From the NCBI RefSeq assembly GCF_041821085.1, contig NZ_JBGUAZ010000002.1, forward strand, positions 124,001 to 188,000: a stretch of 64,000 nt of DNA. Direction: 5' to 3'. A program made the translations under genes and the position numbers. Positions 8,582 to 16,617 of this stretch are shown here, piece by piece. Every line of letters starts with the position of its first letter. The first letter of the stretch is position 1. The notes under the pieces were generated by a model. It had not been told where the DNA came from. It made no database searches and was given only the letters and a program-made list of their open reading frames with translations. Origin of the DNA: Natrinema sp. HArc-T2 (GTDB taxonomy: Archaea; Halobacteriota; Halobacteria; Halobacteriales; Natrialbaceae).

Positions 8582-9733
8582 ATGTCAAATCCGTTCGGAA
8601 CCGTGCCCTCGAAGGCCATTCTCGAGGGGGACGCGACTGACGCCTACTTCGAGCGCACGCGAGCGACGCTCGAGCACGCGGGGAAAAACCCCCACGTCGT
8701 CGCCGAAGTGACCGCAGACCAGTTCTCGACCGGGGCGTTCGAGGTCTTCACCGGCGTCAAAGACGTGGCCACGCTGTTCGAGGGCCGCGCCGTCGATATC
8801 GACGCGCTTCCCGACGGCCAGTTGTTCGACGGCGGTCCCGTTCTCCGAATCGAAGGCCCGTACCTCGAGTTCGCCGCACTCGAGACCTCGATGCTCGGCT
8901 TCCTGTCGCAGCCGAGTGGCTTCGCGACGGCGGCACTCGAGGCCAGACTGGCAGCGCCCGAGTCGATGGTGTTGTCGTTCGGCGCGCGCCACGTCCACCC
9001 GTCGATCGCAGCGACGGTCGAACGCGCGGCGTTGCTCGCTGGCCTCGATGGGTTCTCACACGTCGCAGCAGGGGATATCCTCGGCCGCGAGGCAGGCGGA
9101 ACGATGCCCCACGCGCTCATGTTCTGTTTCGGCGAGGGCAATCAGGCCGAGGCCTGGACGGCGTTCGATGAGGCTGTCGGCGAGGACGTGCCGCGGATCG
9201 CGCTGGTCGACACCTTCTGGGACGAGAAAAGCGAGAGTCTGCTAGCTGCCGAGACGCTCGGCGACGACCTGGATGGCGTCCGCATCGACACGACTGGCTC
9301 CCGACGTGGTGATTTCCGACACATCATCCGAGAAGTGCGCTGGGACCTCGACGCGCGAGGATACGATGACGTCGATATCTTCTGTAGCGGCGGACTCACC
9401 CCCGAAACGATCCGGGAACTGCGCGACGTCGCCGACGGCTTCGGCGTCGGCAGCCACATCACCGGTGCCGATTCGATCGACTTCAGTCTCGACATCGTCG
9501 AAATAGAAGGCGAACCCATCTCCAAGCGGGGCAAACTTTCCGGCGTCAAAGACATCTACCGAATGCCCAACGGCGGCCACCACGTCACGCTGGCCAACCG
9601 CGACGGACCGACCGAGGGCGAGTCGCTGCTCGAACCACTGGTCCGCGACGGCGAGATCGTCCGCGAGTTCGAGCTGGATGCGGCGGCCGAACGATGTTTG
9701 GCCGACGCCGAAGCGGTCGGTTTCAACCGATAG
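8582..9733 (+). CDS. pncB: Nicotinate phosphoribosyltransferase
   Basis: The 383-residue enzyme converts nicotinate and PRPP to nicotinate mononucleotide in the Preiss-Handler pathway. Visible family features are the N-terminal helix and dimer region (Thr-Asp-Ala-Tyr-Phe-Glu-Arg-Thr), the Phe-Gly-Ala-Arg-His-Val-His-Pro segment near 138, and the phosphate-binding C-terminal part Phe-Cys-Ser-Gly-Gly-Leu-Thr and Gly-Val-Gly-Ser-His-Ile-Thr-Gly. The length and the shorter architecture match the archaeal NAPRTase group related to quinolinate phosphoribosyltransferase folds. The TATA-like TTTTAATC about 110 bp upstream is a plausible promoter. It is functionally linked with pncA (1.5 kb), nadE (23.7 kb) and nadK (30 kb). 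Confidence 0.9.
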   Translation: MSNPFGTVPSKAILEGDATDAYFERTRATLEHAGKNPHVVAEVTADQFSTGAFEVFTGVKDVATLFEGRAVDIDALPDGQLFDGGPVLRIEGPYLEFAALETSMLGFLSQPSGFATAALEARLAAPESMVLSFGARHVHPSIAATVERAALLAGLDGFSHVAAGDILGREAGGTMPHALMFCFGEGNQAEAWTAFDEAVGEDVPRIALVDTFWDEKSESLLAAETLGDDLDGVRIDTTGSRRGDFRHIIREVRWDLDARGYDDVDIFCSGGLTPETIRELRDVADGFGVGSHITGADSIDFSLDIVEIEGEPISKRGKLSGVKDIYRMPNGGHHVTLANRDGPTEGESLLEPLVRDGEIVREFELDAAAERCLADAEAVGFNR

Positions 9734-9845
9734 ACGCCGGCACGCGACCGATAGCAGCCTGAGCCGGACTGTACGCGAGCGCGGAAGTACGTCAACGAAG
9801 GTAGGATACTTGGCTTTTTATCGGACGCGGGAAAACCGATCATCG

Positions 9846-10100
9846 ATGGTCGCCGCCTCCGAAGCTCCGCACTCTCGAATCGCGACGCAGCTTGCGAGCC
9901 GCCTCGTCATCGTCTTTGCGATCGGTGGTGTCTGTACGGTGATCCTCCTGCCGGGGCCGACACTGCTCTCGATCCCGTTGATTCTCGTCGTCAATCTGGC
10001 CGTCCTCTGGTTTACCGTCCACTCCGTGTTCGCGGCGCTGAACGCGCTGCTCGAGGTCAAACTCGAGCGGCTGGATCGAGCAGCCAAATCGGGCGACTAA
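9846..10100 (+). CDS. Small two-helix membrane protein, hypothetical
   Basis: The 84-residue protein has two hydrophobic helices (about 17-33 and 38-62) and a charged C-terminal amphipathic helix (Leu-Leu-Glu-Val-Lys-Leu-Glu-Arg-Leu-Asp). I chose the ATG at 9846 because the upstream extension of the frame is basic and lacks membrane character. It follows pncB by 112 bp and is convergent with the AMMECR1 gene. The 67-bp gap contains a short stem (GCTG, CTTGATA loop, CAGC). The function is unknown. Confidence 0.72.
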   Translation: MVAASEAPHSRIATQLASRLVIVFAIGGVCTVILLPGPTLLSIPLILVVNLAVLWFTVHSVFAALNALLEVKLERLDRAAKSGD

Positions 10101-10167
10101 GTCGAGAGATGGGTGAGAAACACGCTGCTCTTGATACAGCAAGCGGCTCGGAGAATCGCGGCGCTAT

Positions 10168-10767
10168 TCAGACCTGTTCGATGCTGCCGTCGGCCTCGCG
10201 TTCGCGGAAGACCTGCCCTTCGAACAGCGTGACGACGACGTCGTCGTTTTGCCACGCATCCGGCGCGAGTTTCGCTTTCCGGCAGGTGCGCTCGAGGTAT
10301 TCGCGGGCGGTCCAGCCGTTTTCGACTGGGACCGTCGGATAGAGCCAGCCGCCCTCGCCGCCGTCGATGGCGATGCCGTGGGTACCGACCTCGAGATCGG
10401 CCAGCGGGTTGTCAGTCAACACGACATCGCCGACGATACAAACCGAGACCGTCAGGTTCGACAGTTCCGAGGGGCTGACTTCGGAGCCACAGGAGTCTCC
10501 ACTGGCGGCTTCGATCGCCGCATCGACGATGACGTGGCCGAGCTGGTCGCCCGAGCGGTGGCCGCCCGCACAGCCACGCAGGCTGCCGCGGCCACGGGTC
10601 GACTCGAGGCGGACGAACGCCCCGGTTCGCTCGTAGAAGGCTTCGCGCATGCTGCCCGGTTGTTCTCGCTGCCCGTGTCGTACGTAAGAGTCGACGGCTT
10701 CGCGCGCGAGTTCGACCGCACGTGCACCGTCCTCGTAGGAAAGGTCGACGCCCTGTCCCTGGGACAT
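10168..10767 (-). CDS. AMMECR1-domain protein
   Basis: The 199-residue protein carries the AMMECR1 signature Ser-Leu-Arg-Gly-Cys-Ala-Gly, preceded by Gly-Ala-Phe-Val-Arg-Leu and followed by the Tyr-Pro-Thr-Val-Pro-Val-Glu-Asn-Gly-Trp segment. The domain is conserved from archaea to humans; in bacteria and archaea it is often the A component of AmmeMemoRadiSam systems, but no Memo or radical SAM gene is visible nearby. I chose the ATG at 10767 (Met-Ser-Gln-Gly-Gln-Gly-Val-Asp), which places the start just before the conserved Leu-Ser-Tyr-Glu-Asp-Gly; an ATG at 10779 is also possible. It is divergent from the RNase P RNA gene. Confidence 0.85.
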   Translation of the reverse strand: MSQGQGVDLSYEDGARAVELAREAVDSYVRHGQREQPGSMREAFYERTGAFVRLESTRGRGSLRGCAGGHRSGDQLGHVIVDAAIEAASGDSCGSEVSPSELSNLTVSVCIVGDVVLTDNPLADLEVGTHGIAIDGGEGGWLYPTVPVENGWTAREYLERTCRKAKLAPDAWQNDDVVVTLFEGQVFREREADGSIEQV

Positions 10768-10870
10768 ACAGATAACCATGGCAGTAGTCGTCCTAAAGCG
10801 CTTCCATTCGTCGGTGGACGTTTTTTCGAGCCCCAATCGGGGGACTTATTCGGCAACCGCCCCTAGAATG

Positions 10871-11401
10871 ACTGGGAGAGAGAGCCTGGCTGCCGCGATA
10901 GTCGTGCCGGCAACGGCGCGACTACCTTTCGTGGAGCGACTCGGAGAGTCGCTCCACGCACCTAACGTGATCCGTCCCTTCGGGACGCATCACGCTCGTA
11001 ACGTTGGCCAACCCTCCGGGTTGCCTAACGCCCGCGAGGAAAGTCCCCCCACCTGTTCGGGCAGGTGACCGGATGCAAGTCCGGAGCGGGAGACCGCTGG
11101 CTCTGGAACAGAAACGACACGTCTCGGCCCGACCGATGATGCGCGCGAACCTGACCGAGAGGAAGGGGAGCTAACCCGCAGAGGAAAGCGTGGTCGCATG
11201 TTGCTCGCGGTTGAACTCCGCAGGTCACGCTCGACGTGACCGACCACGGACTGACGGCCGAGGATCGATGGAACGGCGAACCCTCACCGGTGCAAGTCCG
11301 CGCCGTGGTAGCCCGAACACCCCGCGGCCTCGCCGCGGACGGCGCGGACGCTTAGCCGAATGCCGGGATGAACAGAAGGGGGCTTACTCCTCTCACCCAG
11401 T
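10871..11401 (+). ncRNA. rnpB: RNase P RNA (archaeal type) with enlarged P3 region
   Basis: The universally conserved cores are present: GAGGAAAGTCC at about 11036-11046 (CR-I, P4 5' strand) and ACAGAAGGGGGCTTA at 11372-11386 (CR-IV/V, P4 3' strand). P1 can be closed by ACTGGGAGAG at 10871-10880 with CTCTCACCCAGT at 11390-11401, and P2 by CCTGGC at 10885-10890 with GCCGGG at 11362-11367. These pairings set the ends. A T-run follows at 11401-11404. The interval between P2 and P4 is about 145 nt and folds into four hairpins, which is more than a simple P3. This RNA is the catalytic subunit that removes tRNA 5' leaders. Confidence 0.92.
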
Positions 11402-11473
11402 TTTCGATCGTGAGTTGCGACGCTGTCGCTCGAGCGCTCGCTAGATACCGCACGGTATTGAGCTGAAGAGAAA

Positions 11474-11564
11474 CGTCCTGACGGAGTCCAACGCGAACGA
11501 AGTGAGCGTTGGGCACGTCAGGACCGAACGCAAAAGCGAGTGCTGAACAACGTGAAGCACTCGC
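11474..11564. repeat. Partial tRNA-Arg edge duplication and two stem-loops
   Basis: CGTCCTGACGGAG at 11474-11486 is an exact copy of the 3' end of the tRNA-Arg at 11575-11587. It is followed by CCAACGC/GCGTTGG arms around a GAACGAAGTGA spacer, an inverted GTCAGGAC, and a second stem GCGAGTGCT/AGCACTCGC near 11537-11564. The segment lies between the convergent RNase P RNA and tRNA-Arg genes and could terminate transcription from both sides or be an insertion scar. No protein is encoded in 11402-11574. Confidence 0.6.
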
Positions 11565-11574
11565 GATAAGTGAG

Positions 11575-11647
11575 CGTCCTGACGGAGATTTGAACTCCGG
11601 TCCCTGGCTCCGCAAGCCAAGAGGATAGTCCACTACCCTATCAGGAC
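11575..11647 (-). tRNA. tRNA-Arg (anticodon GCG)
   Basis: The minus strand folds as a cloverleaf: acceptor GTCCTGA/TCAGGAC, D-stem GGGT/ATCC, anticodon stem TTGGC/GCCAG with loop TTGCGGA (anticodon GCG, reads CGC/CGT), and T-stem CGGAG/CTCCG with loop TTCAAAT. The discriminator is G at 11575. There is no intron and no encoded CCA. An exact copy of the last 13 bases occurs 101 bp beyond the 3' end. Confidence 0.95.
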
Positions 11648-11768
11648 TCATCTCTACGTAACCCGCTTACCATTAAAGCCCTTTCGAAACGAAGCCGCCG
11701 CTGGCTGTCGATTCCTGCTGTCTGCCGACACGTCTCGAGGTGAGGTGTGTCACAGTAACTCGCCTGGA

Positions 11769-11776
11769 ATTTATAT
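11769..11776 (+). promoter_or_regulatory. TATA box for the RPA-like operon
   Basis: TTTATATA is the strongest TATA-like sequence between tRNA-Arg and the RPA gene. It lies about 200 bp before the ATG at 11970, implying a leader of roughly 170 nt, unusual in haloarchaea where most messages are leaderless. A second, weaker start could use the AT-rich TAACGCTTATG near 11932-11942. Confidence 0.45.
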
Positions 11777-11904
11777 ACTGAGGGGAAGCCAGGGTGGGAT
11801 ATGGTTCCCTGCTCGAGCCCCGGCAGGTCGTGGCGTTTCCGTGCCGAGTTCACGACGACAGAACGGGTCGATCTGGCCAGTATGCGTACTGTACTCGTCG
11901 GACA

Positions 11905-11918
11905 TTCCCGTACGGGAA
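11905..11918. promoter_or_regulatory. Perfect 14-bp palindrome upstream of the RPA-like gene
   Basis: TTCCCGTACGGGAA is its own reverse complement. It sits 51 bp upstream of the ATG at 11970, within the 322-bp non-coding stretch that separates tRNA-Arg from the operon. Position and symmetry suggest an operator, but no regulator is identified; GC-rich palindromes of this size can also occur by chance. Confidence 0.4.
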
Positions 11919-11969
11919 AGCAGCGAATGGATAACGCTTATGCGCGGGCTACCCATGCACGAGCATAGA

Positions 11970-13406
11970 ATGAGCGACATCGAGGGTGTATATGAGGACC
12001 TCGAGGCCGACGTTTCTCTCGAGGAGTTTCGCGAGGCCGTCGAGGCGAAAGTCGAGCAGATGGGGGGACTCGCGGACGAGGAGACGGCGGCGATGCTCGT
12101 CGCTCACGAAGTCGGCGAGAGCGAGGTCGGCGGCATCGCCGATATCGAACCCGGCATGGAAGAGGCGAAGTTCGTCGCCAAGGTAATCTCGATCGGTGAG
12201 AAACGGACCTTCGAGCGCGACAGCGAGGACGAGGACGGGCAGGTCGTCAACGTCGAAGTCGCGGACGAGACCGGGTCGGTGCGCGCGGCCTTCTGGGACG
12301 ACCACGCCGAAGCTGCCATCGAGGAACTCGAGGAGGGGCAGGTCCTGCGGATCAAGGGCCGCCCCAAGGAGGGCTTTTCGGGCGTCGAGGTCAGCGTCGA
12401 CGACGTCGAACCGGACGACGACACCGAAGTCGACGTGCAGGTCTCCGACACGTACGCGATCGAGGACCTCTCGCTTGGCCTCTCTGACGTCACCCTCATC
12501 GGCCTGCTTCTGGACACCGACAGCGTGCGCACGTTCGACCGCGACGACGGCTCCGAGGGGAAAGTCTCGAACCTCGTCCTCGGGGATTCCACCGGGCGCG
12601 TGCGCGTAACACTCTGGGACGAACAGGCCGACCTCGCCACGGAACTCGAGGCCGGCGAAACAGTCGAGGTCATCGACGGCTACGTCAAGGAACGCGACGG
12701 CAGCCTCGAGCTCCACGTCGGCAACCGCGGTGCCGTCGAGGAAGTCGACGAAGACGTCGAGTACGTCCCCGAGAGCACGCCGATCGAAGACCTCGAGATC
12801 GGGCAGACGGTCGATATCGCTGGCGTCGTCCGCTCGGCTGACCCCAAACGCACGTTCGATCGCGACGACGGCTCCGAGGGGCAGGTCCGGAACATTCGCG
12901 TCCAAGATGCGACCGGCGACATCCGCGTCGCGCTGTGGGGCGAGAAAGCCGACACCGACGTCGGGCCGGGCGACGAAGTCGCGCTGGGTGACGTCGAGAT
13001 CCAGGACGGCTGGCAGGACGACCTCGAGGCTTCCGCGGGCTGGCAGTCGACGATTACGGTCTTAGAGTCCGAATCGGCCACCACCAGCGGCGGAGCGACA
13101 GATAGCGACGGCGCAAGCGACGAAAACGCCGGCCTGTCGGCCTTTGCTGGTGACGGGGCAAGCGAGGCGGCGACAACTGACGACACCGAGTCGACCGCTA
13201 CTGCAAGTGACGGCGGGGACGATCCGTCGGACGGGGAAGAACTCGAGTTTACCGGTGTCGTCGTCCAGGCGGGGAACCCGTTGGTGCTCGATGACGGTGA
13301 GACGACGATGAGCGTCACCACCGATACCGATGTCGGCCTCGGCGAGGAGGTAACTGCTCGGGGCGTCGTCCGTGACGGTCGACTCGACGCAAACGACGTG
13401 TTCTGA
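11970..13406 (+). CDS. rpaC: RPA-like single-stranded DNA-binding protein, three OB folds (RpaC/Rpa2 type)
   Basis: The 478-residue protein has an N-terminal helical region (Val-Tyr-Glu-Asp-Leu-Glu-Ala-Asp to about 60), then three OB-fold repeats sharing Lys/Val-Arg-Thr-Phe-Asp-Arg-Asp-Asp-Gly-Ser-Glu-Gly and Ala-x-Trp-Asp/Gly-Glu, starting near residues 67, 170 and 270, an acidic Ser/Thr/Asp-rich linker (about 360-420) and a short C-terminal beta domain. No zinc finger is seen, matching haloarchaeal RpaC rather than RpaA/B. It binds ssDNA during replication and repair. The ATG at 11970 follows the initiation pattern; the open frame upstream is non-coding. The next gene is the histone, 66 bp away. 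Confidence 0.88.
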   Translation: MSDIEGVYEDLEADVSLEEFREAVEAKVEQMGGLADEETAAMLVAHEVGESEVGGIADIEPGMEEAKFVAKVISIGEKRTFERDSEDEDGQVVNVEVADETGSVRAAFWDDHAEAAIEELEEGQVLRIKGRPKEGFSGVEVSVDDVEPDDDTEVDVQVSDTYAIEDLSLGLSDVTLIGLLLDTDSVRTFDRDDGSEGKVSNLVLGDSTGRVRVTLWDEQADLATELEAGETVEVIDGYVKERDGSLELHVGNRGAVEEVDEDVEYVPESTPIEDLEIGQTVDIAGVVRSADPKRTFDRDDGSEGQVRNIRVQDATGDIRVALWGEKADTDVGPGDEVALGDVEIQDGWQDDLEASAGWQSTITVLESESATTSGGATDSDGASDENAGLSAFAGDGASEAATTDDTESTATASDGGDDPSDGEELEFTGVVVQAGNPLVLDDGETTMSVTTDTDVGLGEEVTARGVVRDGRLDANDVF

Positions 13407-13472
13407 CGCGCCGAGCAACCTCATCAGCCGACTAGGAAAAGCGTTAAGGGCGTTAGCTTCGCCTATAATGAT

Positions 13473-13904
13473 ATGAACGTCGAACTCCCGTTCGCCCCGG
13501 TGGATACGATCATCCGTCGGAACGCAGGCGAGCTTCGGGTGAGCGCCGACGCGTCCAAGGAACTCGCAACGCGGATTCAGGAACACGGGAGCGAGCTCGC
13601 GATCGACGCCGCCGAGGAGGCGACGGCGGACGGTCGCAAGACGCTGATGGCTCAGGATTTCGGGGTCGAAACTGTCATCGACAAAGACGAGCTCGAGTTG
13701 CCGGTCGCACCGGTCGATCGCATCGCTCGATTGGAGATCAATAACCGCTATCGCGTCTCGATGGACGCCCGCGTCGCGCTGGCCGACATTCTCGAGGATT
13801 ACGCCGACAATGTCGCCCGGGCGGCGGCGATCCTCGCACGCCACGCCGACCGGCGGACGATCACCAACGACGATATCGAGACGTACTTTTCGCTGTTCGA
13901 GTGA
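13473..13904 (+). CDS. Archaeal histone doublet (two fused histone folds)
   Basis: The 143-residue protein contains two tandem histone folds, each beginning with Glu-Leu-Pro-Phe/Val-Ala-Pro-Val-Asp (residues about 4 and 74) and each with Arg-Val-Ser-x-Asp-Ala after the first helix. This head-to-tail fusion is the halobacterial histone type that self-folds as a pseudo-dimer. It is acidic compared with other archaeal histones. Start at the ATG following TATAATGAT. It lies between the RPA gene and, 4 bp downstream, a histone-deacetylase-like gene. Confidence 0.93.
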   Translation: MNVELPFAPVDTIIRRNAGELRVSADASKELATRIQEHGSELAIDAAEEATADGRKTLMAQDFGVETVIDKDELELPVAPVDRIARLEINNRYRVSMDARVALADILEDYADNVARAAAILARHADRRTITNDDIETYFSLFE

Positions 13905-13908
13905 GCAA

Positions 13909-14946
13909 ATGCAGTTCGGCTACAGCGAGGACTGCCTCGCACACGATCCCGGTTCGCGCCACCCAGAGTCGCCGGACCGGCTACGAGCGATCCGGGAACG
14001 ACTGAAGCGCAAACACGGCGTCGAGTACGTCGAGGCCGACCCCTGCGACCTCGAGACGATGGCAGCCGTCCACGACCGCGAGCATCTCGAAGAGGTCCGG
14101 GAGTTCTGTGAGAACGGTGGGGGGAACTGGGACCCCGATACCACCGCCGTCGAAGCCACCTGGGACGCGGCCAGCCGGAGCGCCGGGCTCGCCTGCTGGG
14201 CCGCCGAATCGGCACTCGAGGGAGCCACGGGTCGCAAGACGCCGTTTTCGATCGGTCGACCACCGGGCCACCACGCGGAGTACGACGACGCGATGGGCTT
14301 TTGCTTCGTCAATAACGCCGCCGTCGCCGCCCAGTACGCCCTCGATCACGATGACTACGACGTCGACCGCGTCGCGATCCTCGACTGGGACGTCCACCAC
14401 GGTAACGGGACCCAGGACATCTTCTACGACAGAGGCGATGTGTTCTTCGTCTCGATCCACGAGCAAGGGCTCTATCCCGGCACTGGTGATGTCGATGAAA
14501 CCGGTGAGGGTGACGGCGAGGGAACGACGATGAATATCCCGATGCCAGCCGGCACTGACGATCACGAGTATCTGGCCGCTATCGACGGTCCGATCACCGC
14601 CGCGTTCACCGCGTTCGATCCGGACCTGCTCCTCATCAGTGCGGGTTTCGACGCTCATCGACACGATCCGATCTCACGGATCCGCCTGTCGACGGAAGCC
14701 TACGCGCTGATGAGCGCCCGTATGCGGACACTCGCCGACGACCTCGACGCCGCACTGGCCTTTATTCTCGAGGGCGGCTACGGGCTCGACGTGCTCGCCG
14801 ACAGCGTCGCACTCGTCCACGAGACGTTCGACGGTCGCGAACCGATCGAACCCGACGACGACCCCGGCGAAAAAGCGAAAGACGCTCTCGACGACGTGCT
14901 CGAGGAACACGACCTCGACGCCGACGTTGACGTTGACGATCTCTGA
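13909..14946 (+). CDS. Histone deacetylase-family protein (class I HDAC/AcuC-like)
   Basis: The 345-residue deacetylase shows the zinc amidohydrolase signatures Arg-Pro-Pro-Gly-His-His-Ala near residue 120, Gly-Phe-Cys-Phe-Val-Asn-Asn-Ala-Ala, Asp-Trp-Asp-Val-His-His-Gly-Asn-Gly-Thr near 160, and Ser-Ala-Gly-Phe-Asp-Ala-His near 243. These are the His-His dyad and Asp/His/Asp zinc ligands. It removes acetyl groups from lysines or polyamines. The ATG at 13909, 4 bp after the histone stop, indicates translational coupling and makes the histone a candidate substrate. An acidic tail (Asp-Ala-Asp-Val-Asp-Val-Asp-Asp) ends the protein. Confidence 0.9.
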   Translation: MQFGYSEDCLAHDPGSRHPESPDRLRAIRERLKRKHGVEYVEADPCDLETMAAVHDREHLEEVREFCENGGGNWDPDTTAVEATWDAASRSAGLACWAAESALEGATGRKTPFSIGRPPGHHAEYDDAMGFCFVNNAAVAAQYALDHDDYDVDRVAILDWDVHHGNGTQDIFYDRGDVFFVSIHEQGLYPGTGDVDETGEGDGEGTTMNIPMPAGTDDHEYLAAIDGPITAAFTAFDPDLLLISAGFDAHRHDPISRIRLSTEAYALMSARMRTLADDLDAALAFILEGGYGLDVLADSVALVHETFDGREPIEPDDDPGEKAKDALDDVLEEHDLDADVDVDDL

Positions 14947-14970
14947 ACCGGCCAGCGTCTCACTGCTGTC

Positions 14971-16341
14971 TCAGGGCCTGGGATCGTAATACGCCGCCAG
15001 CTCCGTGCCGAACTCGTCGAGCAACGCTGCGATCTCGTCATCGACCAAGACCTCGTATCCGTCCTCGAGTGCCGTCTCGACGTGTGCGCCCAGGCCGACA
15101 TCGAAGAGCCGATCACTCTCGAGAAACTCGCGCGCTGTGGTGAACGAGCGCGGGCGCTCGGTAACGTACCGGTCGCCCTCGATGAAGGGGCCGTAGGCCT
15201 CGAGATCGTCCACGTAGGCATCGTAGAAGCCGGCGGCGTGGTCGCGGACGTGGATCGGCGGCCCCTCGTGGCGCTCGACAGCAGGCCGTTCGCTGACGGA
15301 GAGTTCGGCGAAGACGACAGCCGTCTCGTCGGCGAACGTCGTCGTCCGGAAGACGTCGAATCCACGGTCATCGAGGCCGTTCGTGATCCCGTCGAGTGAC
15401 TTGTAGAGCTGCGGGTAGAGTTGATCCTCGACGAGATCTGGCGCGTCGAACCGAACGGCGACGGGCGTCGTCTCGCGGCGCTCGAGGTGTTCAGACAGTG
15501 CTGGGTTAGTAAGTGGCTCCGGCGTCTCGGCTTCGAAGTAGTCTATTTGTGGAGTCGAGAGGAACGCACGGGCGTAGTGTTGGAACCGCGCGACGTTCTC
15601 GGTCGCACAGACGGCGGCGACGTTTCGCTCGGGATCGGTGGGATCGATGACGACCAATGGATCGTCGAAGCTCGCACGACCGTGGGAGTCGGGATCGAGG
15701 TCGACTGGCGGGTGCCAGTCGGCGGCAGCCTCGAGTAGCGACCGAAAGCCGCCGTACTCACAGACGAGCAGTTCGGTAAGATAGCCGCTAAAGCCCCGGG
15801 TTCGGAGGTCGCTGCCGTAGACGCCGATCCCCTTGAGAAACTGCTTCGTGATCCGGACGTCGCCAGCGAGGTCGTCGTCGAGTCGCTGCTCGAGATACTG
15901 CGTGTGAAATGGTGTCCGATCGACCGCCGACCGGATTTCCGGCGCCGACTCGAGGCGAAAGCAGGGGACGACATCGATATCGAACCCCTCGACTTCACCT
16001 TTGACGTAGGGGTGTTCGGCGTACTCCTCGTGGCCGTCGGGGAGCGTCGCGTGGCCGACCTCGAGGCCGTACTCCTCTAGGGTGTCGCGGTCGAGTTCCG
16101 GTGGGAAGCGAACGAAGATGTCGATATCGCGATCGCCGCTAATCCAGGTGTTTCTGGCCGTCGAGCCGACCTGCAAGACGTCGGCGTCGGCACACAGCTC
16201 CGTGGCCGCAGTCTCGGCGCGCTCGATCAGCCGATCGGCGACCTCGCGCAACCGTGCCCGTTCCTCGGCAGCCGGATCGACGCGGTCGCGTACCGCGGCG
16301 ACGACTCCCTCGACGGTAGCGTCAGCGTCCTCATCGCTCAT
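14971..16341 (-). CDS. cca: Archaeal CCA-adding enzyme (tRNA nucleotidyltransferase)
   Basis: The 456-residue class I CCA enzyme has the nucleotidyltransferase head Gly-Ser-Thr-Ala-Arg-Asn-Thr-Trp-Ile followed by Asp-Arg-Asp-Ile-Asp-Ile-Phe-Val (catalytic Asp pair) near residues 62-80, then Gly-Ile-Gly-Val-Tyr-Gly-Ser and the Gly-Phe-Ser-Gly-Tyr-Leu-Thr-Glu-Leu-Leu motif typical of archaeal CCA enzymes. It adds CCA to tRNA 3' ends; none of the tRNA genes here encodes CCA. The ATG at 16341 (Met-Ser-Asp-Glu-Asp) is preferred over a GTG 12 bp upstream. It is convergent with the deacetylase across 24 bp. Confidence 0.92.
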   Translation of the reverse strand: MSDEDADATVEGVVAAVRDRVDPAAEERARLREVADRLIERAETAATELCADADVLQVGSTARNTWISGDRDIDIFVRFPPELDRDTLEEYGLEVGHATLPDGHEEYAEHPYVKGEVEGFDIDVVPCFRLESAPEIRSAVDRTPFHTQYLEQRLDDDLAGDVRITKQFLKGIGVYGSDLRTRGFSGYLTELLVCEYGGFRSLLEAAADWHPPVDLDPDSHGRASFDDPLVVIDPTDPERNVAAVCATENVARFQHYARAFLSTPQIDYFEAETPEPLTNPALSEHLERRETTPVAVRFDAPDLVEDQLYPQLYKSLDGITNGLDDRGFDVFRTTTFADETAVVFAELSVSERPAVERHEGPPIHVRDHAAGFYDAYVDDLEAYGPFIEGDRYVTERPRSFTTAREFLESDRLFDVGLGAHVETALEDGYEVLVDDEIAALLDEFGTELAAYYDPRP

Positions 16342-16407
16342 GGCAGGATACACTCGAGCGGTGCGTGAAAGGGTATCGAACCCGCTGCAGGGAAAACGAA
16401 AGCCCTA

Positions 16408-16414
16408 TTAAATA
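16408..16414 (+). promoter_or_regulatory. TATA box of tRNA-Asn
   Basis: TTAAATA is centred about 25 bp before the first base of the tRNA-Asn at 16436, the spacing expected for an archaeal TBP/TFB promoter. Confidence 0.6.
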
Positions 16415-16435
16415 CAGCCGGCAACCAATGAGTGA

Positions 16436-16508
16436 GCCGAAGTAGCTCAGATGGTAGAGCACCTCGCTGTTAACGAGGTTGTCCCAGGTTCGAGTCCTGG
16501 CTTCGGCG
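16436..16508 (+). tRNA. tRNA-Asn (anticodon GTT)
   Basis: Cloverleaf: acceptor GCCGAAG/CTTCGGC, D-arm with GGTAGAGC, anticodon stem CTCGC/.. with loop CTGTTAA giving GTT, and T-stem CCAGG/CCTGG with TTCGAGT loop. The discriminator G is at 16508. No intron and no encoded CCA. Confidence 0.95.
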
Positions 16509-16617
16509 CTTCTCTCGATTTCACGTTCCGGTAGACAGTGGTCTCTACTGGTTCCCAGAGACTGGCCACACGCTGTGTTGGGGCAGGATTAACGTTGTTC
16601 GGTGCTGACATGGGCAT

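Noticed and set aside
10978-11402. An RNase P RNA beginning only at about 11000
   Set aside because: The P1 and P2 pairings with 10871-10890 are clear enough to prefer the longer RNA, but the mature 5' end is unproven.
11684-11969. A protein-coding N-terminal extension of the RPA gene
   Set aside because: The in-frame upstream codons lack acidic haloarchaeal composition, and OB-fold relatives begin near the ATG at 11970.
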